Shown one piece after another: positions 56,830 through 64,000 of a stretch of DNA of 64,000 nt. The notes beneath the pieces were generated by a model. It ran no database searches. It worked only from the letters and a program-made list of their open reading frames with translations, and was not told where the DNA came from. Positions within the stretch are counted from its first letter, which is position 1. Every line of letters starts with the position of its first letter. Source of the DNA: Streptomyces pseudovenezuelae (GTDB taxonomy: Bacteria; Actinomycetota; Actinomycetes; Streptomycetales; Streptomycetaceae); contig NZ_JARXVH010000015.1 of NCBI RefSeq assembly GCF_029892565.1, positions 62,001 through 126,000 on the forward strand, given 5' to 3'. The translations under genes were made by a program, and so were the position numbers.

Positions 56830-57483
56830 TCAGGAGGCCGCCCAGCCGTAGAAGCGGCTCGCGTGGAGGTCGGTCGTCGGCTCCTGGGGGGCGAGCTGCG
56901 GCAGGTCCTGGAGCACCCGGCCGAACCAGATGTCCGCTGCGGCCTTCTGCGCGGCATCCGCGTCATTGAGACCGGCGTGGTCCTGAATGTGGATGCACAG
57001 ATCCTTGAAGGCGAACAGCTGGCGCCTACGGATTCCCAGCAATTGAGCGGTGGCGTCGAACTCCCGGAAGATCTTCTGAACGTCGGGAATCGCGTCCGGC
57101 TCCATCCGGGCGACGGTGACGGTGGTCCCCGTCGGCCCCGCGCTCTCGAGCGATTCCCCCTCCCAGCTGTAGAAGCAGGAGGCCGCGGAATCCGCAGGAG
57201 AATTCCACGTCTCGGGCTCGTACGGCGCGACGAACGGCTGGAGGTCGACCGAGAGCCGGGCCATACGCGGGTCGGACTTGACCTTTTCGAGCGCGGCCTG
57301 GTCGGACTTCTCGACGAAGTCGTACAGGTGAACCTGGACGTCCTGGTGAATGAACAGCTGACGGCGGTGCAGTCCGATCAGGCCCGGGATCTCCGTGCTG
57401 TCGAATTCCGCGAACAGCTTCGAGACCTCGGGAATGGAGTTCCGATCCATCTTCGAGACGGTAACCATGCTGCGCATGTTCAT
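56830..57483 (-). CDS. Tandem TcmI-fold polyketide cyclase (copy 2)
   Basis: 217 aa; ATG 57483 after GAGGAAGTG. Two modules: ~1-110 (VTVSKMDRNSIPEVSKLFAEFD...HRRQLFIHQDVQVHLYDF...TWNSPADSAASCFYSWEGE) and ~120-217 (TVTVARMEPDAIPDVQKIFREFD...RRRQLFAFKDLCIHIQDH...SRFYGWAAS). In contrast to copy 1, the first module is the complete one. Located 31 bp after the exporter gene and probably co-transcribed with it, apart from the main PKS operon. Confidence 0.87.
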   Translation of the reverse strand: MNMRSMVTVSKMDRNSIPEVSKLFAEFDSTEIPGLIGLHRRQLFIHQDVQVHLYDFVEKSDQAALEKVKSDPRMARLSVDLQPFVAPYEPETWNSPADSAASCFYSWEGESLESAGPTGTTVTVARMEPDAIPDVQKIFREFDATAQLLGIRRRQLFAFKDLCIHIQDHAGLNDADAAQKAAADIWFGRVLQDLPQLAPQEPTTDLHASRFYGWAAS

Positions 57484-57514
57484 CACTTCCTCGTGGGAGA
57501 GTATCGGTTTTCGG

Positions 57515-59029
57515 TCACGCGACCGACGCGGTCTCCGACTCGGGCAATTTCGCCCCGGATTCGCTGGTACTGCTCCTGGTGGCCACCGCGGAGAGAAGGA
57601 GGCCGACGACCGCGATTCCGGCGCAGACGACCAGGAGGAGATCCATGCCGCTCAGGAAGGCCGTCTGGACGTGGTGGAGCATCGACTGGTCGCCCAGCGA
57701 ATCGGCGACGGCCACGCCGGATCCGACGCCGTCGGAGATCGGCTCACGGTTGAGCGTGCCGAGTTCGGAGTGGTACCGGGTGGACAGCACGGTGCCGAGC
57801 ACGGCCACGCCGGTGGTGCCGGCGGCCTGACGCAGGGCCGACAGCAGGGCCGATCCGGCGCCGGCCCGCTCGGGGGTGAGCGCACCGACGGCCAGTGCCA
57901 TGGAGGTGGGCAGGACGAGGCCGATACCGAGGCCGACGATGACCATCCAGGTGGCGACGAATCCGTACGAGGTGTCGATGTCGGTCGTCGCGCCAAGGCC
58001 CATCCCGATCGCGAGAGCCCCGAAGCCGACCATCAGGGTCAGCTTGAGGCCGATCTTGTCGCGCAGGCCCTCCAGGAAGTTCGAGGCGACCAGCAGGCCG
58101 CCGATCATCGGGAGCATGCGCAGGCCGCTGCCGAGCGAATCGACGCCGAGCACGGACTGGAAGTACAGCGGGATGGTGAAGAACAGACCGAACATCGCGA
58201 AGGCGTTGGTCAGTTGGAAGAAGGTGCCCATGCGGAATCCTTGGTCCCCGAAGAGGCTGAGATCCGCGAGGGCGTGTTCCCGGGTCCGTTCCCAGGCGAC
58301 GAAGGCCACGATCAGTACGACGCCTGCCGCGAAGGTCAGCCAGGCCGTGCCGTCGCCCCAGCCCTTGTCGCCGAAGCGGATCAGACCGTAGGTGAGACCG
58401 ACCAGTCCGGCCGCCGACAGCACCACGCTGACCAGGTTGATGGGCCGGCGGGTCTTGCTGCGGGTCTCCGGCACCAGCAGGCCCACCGCGAGCGCGCCGA
58501 TGATGACGGTCGGAATGTTCACCAGGAACACCGAGCCCCACCAGAAGCGGTCGAGCAGCAGGCCACCGACGATGGGGCCCAGCGGCATGCCGAGGGTCAC
58601 CGCCGTGATCCACACGGTGGTGGCCCGACCGCGTTCGGCCGGGTCCGGGAACAGCACCGGGATCATCCCCATGGACAGGGACATCAGCACCGACGCCGCG
58701 ACGCCGAGCAGGACGCGGGCCAGGATCAGCTCGCCCGCCGACGAGGCGAACGCGCACCAGATCGAGGCGGCGCCGAACAGGATCAGGGCGCCGAACACGA
58801 ACTTCTTCCGCCCGTACCGGTCGCCGAGCGCACCGGCGGGCAGCATCACGCCCGCCAGCGTCAGCGTGTACGCGGTGCTGAACCACTGGAGTGCGGCGGT
58901 GCCGGCGTGCAGGTCGCGGGCGAGCGTGGGCAGGGCGATGTTGAGCACCGTCATGTCGAGTCCGACGGTCAGCATCGCCAGAGCGAGTGCACCGAGGGCC
59001 AGCCATCGGCGCGTGGCTGTTACTTCCAT
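57515..59029 (-). CDS. MFS exporter, DHA2/EmrB-QacA type (14 TM)
   Basis: 504 aa; start ATG 59029 after GGGGAG. Drug:H+ antiporter signatures: motif D1 LDMTVLNIALPTLARDL (~24-40), motif A GALGDRYGRKK (~66-76), and motif C ITAVTLGMPLGPIVGGLLL (~141-159), with 14 predicted helices. Likely exports the cluster's product and gives self-resistance. Divergent from a TetR gene, with an operator candidate over its promoter. Confidence 0.93.
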   Translation of the reverse strand: MEVTATRRWLALGALALAMLTVGLDMTVLNIALPTLARDLHAGTAALQWFSTAYTLTLAGVMLPAGALGDRYGRKKFVFGALILFGAASIWCAFASSAGELILARVLLGVAASVLMSLSMGMIPVLFPDPAERGRATTVWITAVTLGMPLGPIVGGLLLDRFWWGSVFLVNIPTVIIGALAVGLLVPETRSKTRRPINLVSVVLSAAGLVGLTYGLIRFGDKGWGDGTAWLTFAAGVVLIVAFVAWERTREHALADLSLFGDQGFRMGTFFQLTNAFAMFGLFFTIPLYFQSVLGVDSLGSGLRMLPMIGGLLVASNFLEGLRDKIGLKLTLMVGFGALAIGMGLGATTDIDTSYGFVATWMVIVGLGIGLVLPTSMALAVGALTPERAGAGSALLSALRQAAGTTGVAVLGTVLSTRYHSELGTLNREPISDGVGSGVAVADSLGDQSMLHHVQTAFLSGMDLLLVVCAGIAVVGLLLSAVATRSSTSESGAKLPESETASVA

Positions 59030-59049
59030 GAGCTCCCCAAATTTTCGAA

Positions 59050-59094
59050 GTAACTACGAGTTCAGAGTAGATACGAGATTCTCGGGCGTGTCAA
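59050..59094 (-). promoter_or_regulatory. Exporter promoter with TetR-type operator
   Basis: Inverted repeat GTAACTAC-N9-GTAGATAC (59050-59074, arms match 7 of 8) covers the -10 region and start-site area of a minus-strand promoter with -35 TTGACA at 59089-59094, 21-45 bp before the exporter ATG. A second perfect dyad, GTCGAG-GGA-CTCGAC (59096-59110), lies just upstream. The rest of the 460-bp gap to the TetR gene (59111-59489) shows no gene. Confidence 0.65.
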
Positions 59095-59489
59095 TGTCGA
59101 GGGACTCGACTTTCGGCCTCGCTCTTGAAAGATGCGGACGCAAAGCCGCACGATCCTGCGAAAGGGCAGGTCAAATGGGGTGTCATGGGGTACGAGGAGG
59201 ACGGCCGCAGGGGTCGGTCAACGGCCCGGAGACCGGGCGAACGCGCCCCCGACCAGCCTCTTCTCGCTGACGGTCACAGACAGACCGCGGTCGGGCCCTG
59301 TACGCTCACTCAGCGGACAGGCGCCCCTGATTCCGCGCCCAGCACGATCTGGACACTCGCATATTTGCAGGTCAGAGGCGCTTTCCAGCGCCGGGGAACC
59401 CGCTTGCCCGTTCCACTGAAGATCCAGGGCCAAGCAGGGTCGTCGCCGGACCATGGAGCGAGACGTCCCTATTGCGAGAGGGTGCCTGA

Positions 59490-60095
59490 GTGTCGGGACT
59501 GCGAGAGCGGAAGAAGGCTCAGACGCGTAAGCGCCTGGCGGACACCGCGTTCACCTTGTTCCGCGAGCGCGGATTCGAGAACGTGACCGTCGCGGAGATC
59601 GCCGAGGCCGCGGAAGTCGCCGTGAGCACGCTGTTCGCGTACTTCCCCTGCAAGGAGGCGCTGGTCTTCGACGCGGAGGACGAGTACGACCGAGCGCTGA
59701 CGGCGGCGGTCCGTGACCGCGCCGCCGGCGTCTCGATGCTGGACGCGCTGGAGGCCCACCTGATGCCCGTGGCGCAACCCACGGCGGACGGCCCGTCCGG
59801 CGAGGACTTCGTCGAACTCGTCAAGTCCACACCGGCGTTGCTGGAGTACGCCGGCCGGGTGCGGCGCAACTGGGAGGCGAGCCTCGCCGCCACCCTGGCG
59901 CAGGAGGCCGGGATCCCGGAGCACGATCTGCTCGCGACGACGCTCGCCCGCTTCGTGCTGGACGCCAACTTCCTCGCCACCTACGGCGATCACTCACCGG
60001 CGGATCTGCAGGCGGTCTTCGAGCGGTTGCGGTACGGCTGGGCGGATTTCGGTACCACGGCCGACCGGAAACCCACGGCCATGGCCGCCGAGTAG
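59490..60095 (+). CDS. TetR-family repressor of the exporter
   Basis: 201 aa; GTG 59490 with GAGAGGG upstream. N-terminal HTH (RKKAQTRKRLADTAFTLFRERGFENVTVAEIAEAAEVAVSTLFAYFPCKEALVF, ~7-60) and an alpha-helical ligand domain. Divergent from the DHA2 exporter, the standard arrangement for a repressor that is released by the transported compound. Confidence 0.92.
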   Translation: MSGLRERKKAQTRKRLADTAFTLFRERGFENVTVAEIAEAAEVAVSTLFAYFPCKEALVFDAEDEYDRALTAAVRDRAAGVSMLDALEAHLMPVAQPTADGPSGEDFVELVKSTPALLEYAGRVRRNWEASLAATLAQEAGIPEHDLLATTLARFVLDANFLATYGDHSPADLQAVFERLRYGWADFGTTADRKPTAMAAE

Positions 60096-60101
60096 GGGCG
60101 G

Positions 60102-60809
60102 TCAGGTCTTGGCCAGCATGAACCCCACGCCCCGTACCGACACTATGAGGCCGCGGTCACCCAGTTTGGAACGCAGATTGCTCACGTGAGTGTCGATCGT
60201 CCGCTGCGACCAGGAATTACCCCAGACCTCGCTGACTATCTCATCCCGTGAAATAACTCTCCCAGAATTCCGCGCGAGGAGAAGAAGAAGGTCGAATTCC
60301 TTGAGCGTCAGCCGTGCAGAACGCCCGCCATACGTCACTTCCCGTTTCTGCACGTCGATTCTCAGCTTGCCCCTTTCCAGAAAAGGAGGCAGCTGTGTGC
60401 AGGTGTGGGCCCGCCGCATGACCGCACCGATACGCGCCATGAGTTCGCGGAGCCGGTACGGTCGCGCCAGGTAGTCGTCGCCGCCGGCCCGCAGGGCCAG
60501 CACGGTGTCCAGCTCCGAGGCAGCGGAGCCGATGAAGATGACGGGAGTGTCCGTGGCGGCGCGGAGCAGTCGGCACACGTGGAGCCCGTCAAGATCTTTC
60601 AGCTTCATCCCGAGCAGCACGAGGTCGGATTCCGCGGCGCCTTCCAGCGCCTCCTCACCACTTTCCACGGCTCGCACATTCTGTCCGCTTCGGGACAGAT
60701 CGGCCACGAGGATCTCTCTGTTCACCTCATCGCTCTCGACGACGAGGATCGTCCAGGGACCAGCATCCCCGCACATCTCCGGAGCCGCGGATGGCAGCGG
60801 CAATCCCAT
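60102..60809 (-). CDS. Atypical OmpR-type regulator lacking phosphorylation residues
   Basis: 235 aa. ATG 60809 chosen for its strong GGGGGAGA site; an in-frame GTG at 60854 is weaker. Receiver is degenerate: ILVVESDEVN (one acidic residue replaced by Ser), LVLLGMKLKDLDG (phospho-Asp replaced by Gly), VIFIGSAAS (Thr replaced by Gly), DDYLARPY (Lys replaced by Arg). DNA-binding domain intact (SWSQRTIDTHVSNLRSKLG ... SVRGVGFML) and close to that of the regulator at 54377-55201. Cannot be activated by phosphorylation; recalls JadR1-type atypical regulators that sense pathway products. Confidence 0.92.
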   Translation of the reverse strand: MGLPLPSAAPEMCGDAGPWTILVVESDEVNREILVADLSRSGQNVRAVESGEEALEGAAESDLVLLGMKLKDLDGLHVCRLLRAATDTPVIFIGSAASELDTVLALRAGGDDYLARPYRLRELMARIGAVMRRAHTCTQLPPFLERGKLRIDVQKREVTYGGRSARLTLKEFDLLLLLARNSGRVISRDEIVSEVWGNSWSQRTIDTHVSNLRSKLGDRGLIVSVRGVGFMLAKT

Positions 60810-61027
60810 AGAAATCTCCCCCAAAATCTCCGTAGGTTGAACGTCTAGCCTCACATGAGCTCGCTCCCCGTTTCAATGGTTTTCGTGACGCTCACAGTGA
60901 AGTGCCGCAATCACCCAGGCGACTCACGCAACAACAAAGAATGCCCTAAGAGATCGTAAAATCAACATGGGAGAAAGTGGACGCTTTTCCGGAATACCTG
61001 ATTCCGTAAAACGCGGCCACCTGCCAC

Positions 61028-62446
61028 TCACAGCGGCCAGGCGGCCAGCAAATCGCCGGGGCCGTAGGCGGCATCGAGCCCCGGACAGTCCACTCCGCTT
61101 CGCGAGACCGCCATGACCGGAACGGGTTCACCGGTGAGGGCGGCCCGGTGTCGATGAAGCGCTGCCAGGTCGTGTCGGTGGAAGGGCGACTGCTCCAGCC
61201 ACTTGATGGAGCCGACGAAGAGCAGCTCCTTGGCGATGGGGGCGCGGTCCGCCCCGACGACATCGATCTCGACGTCGTTGGTGCGGGTCCAGTAGCCGCC
61301 CACCACGGGGGCCGCGGGGAGTCGGTCGTCGGGCAGTATCCGAGCGAGCGCCTCACGGATGAGGGGTTCGATCGCCCGGCCGCGCCAACTGGTCCAGCTC
61401 TCCCGGATGCGCGCCAAGGTCAGATCCCCCCGCCCCCGCTCGATCTCTTCCATGGACGGGCCGAGCAGGTGGAGCCAGAACCGCAGGTAGGGATCAGTCA
61501 CCCGGTAGCGGCGATCCTTCGACGGGCGCAGCGACACGGGCAGCTCCGCGGCGACGATCCGCTTGTTCGTGAGCAGCTCCAGCGCTCGCTGCAGCGGCGT
61601 GGCCCCGATCCCGCCGGCCGCGCGGGCGATGTTGGTGAAGGTCCGCTCACCACTGCCGATGGCCGCCAGCACCGTACGCGCCTGAGCCTGCGGAGGGAAT
61701 TCGGCGGCCAGCGAGCGCTCGGCCGATACCAGCAGGGCCGAGACCGGGTCGCTCAGCGCCTCGCCGAGGAAGTCCCACAGCCCCGCGCCTCGCGGCCACT
61801 CCGCGCAGATCAGCGGCAGCCCGCCGGTGACCAGCGCGGCGTCGAAGGTCTCCGCCGGTTCCAACCCGAGCATCTGCCCCACCTCGGCGGGGTTCAGCGG
61901 TCCCAGCACCATCTCCCGGCCGCGCTGATGGAAGGGGCGTCCATAGCTGTTCAGGGCCTCCATCATCGACAGATCGGAGCCGATGAGGACCAGCAGCACC
62001 GGCTTGGTCTCCAGCACCCGGTCCCAGGCCCGTTGCAGCATCCCCTCGAAGGCGCCATCGGCATCCATCAGGTACGGCACCTCGTCGATGACCAGCACGC
62101 TCGCCCGGTCGGCGGGCAGCGCCGCGGCCAGCACGTCGAACGCGGCATCCCAGTTCTCCGGCCGCGCGGCGGCCACCAGCCCCGCCAACGGCAGCGTCGA
62201 TGCCTGGGCGTCCCGGGCCAGTCGCGCCAGATCATCCCCGGCGGACGCACCGGTCGCCGCGTAGAACAAGAACGGGGCACCGGAGCGCTCCGCAAACCGC
62301 TCGACCAGTCGCGACTTGCCCACCCGTCGCCGCCCACGCAACATCACGCACCGACCGGGCCGCTCCCCGCCGACCCCTGCCGCCACCTTCTGCAGCTCTC
62401 GCTCCAACGTCGCCAGCTCATGCCGACGGCCTACAAAGTCCACCAT
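61028..62446 (-). CDS. Archaeal-type AAA ATPase (DUF234 family)
   Basis: 472 aa. FVGRRHELATLERELQ opening, Walker A GRRRVGKSRL (~38-47), Walker B VLVIDEVPYL (~117-126), winged-helix region (~240-300), and C-terminal DUF234-type domain with NDVEIDVVGAD and KWLEQSPFHRHDLAAL (restriction-endonuclease-like acidic residues). Role unknown; such ATPases are scattered in bacterial accessory regions. A perfect dyad lies 38 bp upstream. Probably not part of the polyketide pathway. Confidence 0.8.
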   Translation of the reverse strand: MVDFVGRRHELATLERELQKVAAGVGGERPGRCVMLRGRRRVGKSRLVERFAERSGAPFLFYAATGASAGDDLARLARDAQASTLPLAGLVAAARPENWDAAFDVLAAALPADRASVLVIDEVPYLMDADGAFEGMLQRAWDRVLETKPVLLVLIGSDLSMMEALNSYGRPFHQRGREMVLGPLNPAEVGQMLGLEPAETFDAALVTGGLPLICAEWPRGAGLWDFLGEALSDPVSALLVSAERSLAAEFPPQAQARTVLAAIGSGERTFTNIARAAGGIGATPLQRALELLTNKRIVAAELPVSLRPSKDRRYRVTDPYLRFWLHLLGPSMEEIERGRGDLTLARIRESWTSWRGRAIEPLIREALARILPDDRLPAAPVVGGYWTRTNDVEIDVVGADRAPIAKELLFVGSIKWLEQSPFHRHDLAALHRHRAALTGEPVPVMAVSRSGVDCPGLDAAYGPGDLLAAWPL

Positions 62447-62483
62447 GCCCGCCGACCTCCACGCATGACACTAACGACAACGT

Positions 62484-62503
62484 TACTAACGTAGACGTTA
62501 GTA
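62484..62503. promoter_or_regulatory. Perfect 20-bp dyad upstream of AAA ATPase gene
   Basis: TACTAACG-TAGA-CGTTAGTA; an extra CTAACG half-site occurs at 62471-62476. It lies in the promoter region and is AT-rich against its surroundings. Probable operator; the cognate regulator is not obvious. Confidence 0.55.
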
Positions 62504-62576
62504 GACATCCTTCGCCAGTTGTCACCCGTGATCCGGCGAAGGTGACCTCACCGGCATCCCGGCACGGGCAGAACGA

Positions 62577-62604
62577 GGGGCCCGACTCCGAAGAGCCGGG
62601 CCCC
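62577..62604 (-). terminator. Terminator hairpin after ychF
   Basis: GGGGCCCG-CTC / GAG-CGGGCCCC stem with one A/C mismatch and a CGAA loop, 51 bp past the ychF stop. Confidence 0.75.
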
Positions 62605-62605
62605 T

Positions 62606-62654
62606 GTCGATCCGGGTCGGACGGGTCGATCCGGGTCAGATATGTCGATCCAGG

Positions 62655-62662
<8 letters not shown>
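62606..62662. repeat. Three tandem 19-bp repeats at the ychF 3' end
   Basis: GTCGATCCGGGTCGGACGG, GTCGATCCGGGTCAGATAT and GTCGATCCAGGTCAGACGT start at 62606, 62625 and 62644. The last copy contains the ychF stop codon. Confidence 0.85.
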
Positions 62663-63743
<1,081 letters not shown>

Positions 63744-64000
63744 GTTGCGACTTCCCGTACGTGAGAGACATCAGGGGGCTGGGACTGGGCTGGCACTGGG
63801 GTTGCGGGCCCGGTCCTTCTTCGGTGCGCGGGCGGGCCGATCCACCAGTCTACGGCGTACCCACCCCCGCCCCGGCTACCAGTCGAACGCTTGGCCAAGC
63901 TCCGCCCTCCGGCGTGTCCCGGAAGCGATTCGGCACATAAACCGACCTAAGTTTGTCCAGTGGAGCAACACAGGACGCGACCCCCGCAGCACGGACCGCG

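Noticed and set aside
59132..59419. 95-residue plus-strand ORF upstream of the TetR gene
   Set aside because: No ribosome site, low-complexity translation and overlap with a probable regulatory region.
44954..60809. bldA (TTA) control of the polyketide cluster
   Set aside because: I checked TAA/TTA trinucleotides in the cluster genes and found none in a Leu codon frame.
44954..60809. whiE-type spore pigment cluster
   Set aside because: It has an ActIII-type ketoreductase, P450, PPTase, exporter and OmpR regulators, and lacks the whiE-type cupin proteins and FAD hydroxylase.

Overview
The window is chromosomal DNA from a Streptomyces or a very close relative. It has very high G+C with strong third-position G/C bias, GTG and TTG starts, a Tat lipoprotein, a bldK-type oligopeptide transporter next to typA, a Streptomyces-style dispersed intergenic repeat near 20.8 kb, and an aromatic (type II) polyketide cluster. 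I saw no tRNA, rRNA, CRISPR array, phage module or insertion sequence.

Layout. 0-6.2 kb (+): a five-gene oligopeptide ABC importer (permease, Tat-exported binding lipoprotein, permease, two ATPases). 6.2-7.1 kb: a degenerate tandem-repeat tract running into the 3' end of an MFS gene. 7.0-9.2 kb: divergent MFS and SAM-methyltransferase genes; the methyltransferase has a TTA codon. 9.2-15.5 kb (-): a second importer with the same gene order, beside typA/bipA (16.1-18.0 kb), which is the bldK neighbourhood as I recall it. An orphan family-5 binding lipoprotein follows (18.4-20.6 kb). 21.0-24.9 kb (+): a small helical protein and a three-subunit succinate dehydrogenase/fumarate reductase. 24.8-44.8 kb: mixed core genes (kinase-like protein, glycosidase-like lipoprotein or membrane protein, PAS/GAF/SpoIIE phosphatase plus a separate anti-sigma-type kinase, Nudix, SPOR-like peptide, GntR, DUF4190 protein, SNF2 helicase, SDR, LysR, and an ABC-transporter/two-component operon). 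It ends in a deletion scar that joins a TetR remnant head-to-head with an SDR gene.

45.0-60.8 kb is the accessory highlight: a complete type II polyketide cluster. One long minus-strand operon, largely translationally coupled, encodes a two-domain TcmI-fold cyclase, KS-alpha, KS-beta/CLF, ACP, a C-9-type ketoreductase, a didomain aromatase/cyclase, an alpha/beta hydrolase, a 63-residue orphan protein and a phosphopantetheinyl transferase. A divergent NTF2/SnoaL-like gene, a P450 with its 3Fe-4S ferredoxin, a second SnoaL-like gene, a second two-domain TcmI-fold cyclase, an unknown protein, a 14-TM exporter with its TetR repressor, and two paralogous OmpR-type regulators complete it. One of those regulators has lost the phospho-acceptor Asp, the Thr and the Lys of its receiver. 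The proposed flow is: PPTase activates ACP; KS-alpha/CLF build the chain; KR reduces C-9; the didomain ARO/CYC closes and aromatises the first ring; the TcmI-fold proteins close later rings; the P450 and perhaps the SnoaL-like proteins tailor; the MFS exports under TetR control, possibly sensing product. The CLF carries Asp where a Gln is nearly invariant, and its gatekeeper residues look decaketide-like rather than octaketide-like. The product is unknown.

61.0-63.7 kb: an archaeal-type AAA ATPase with a perfect palindrome upstream, then the conserved GTPase YchF.
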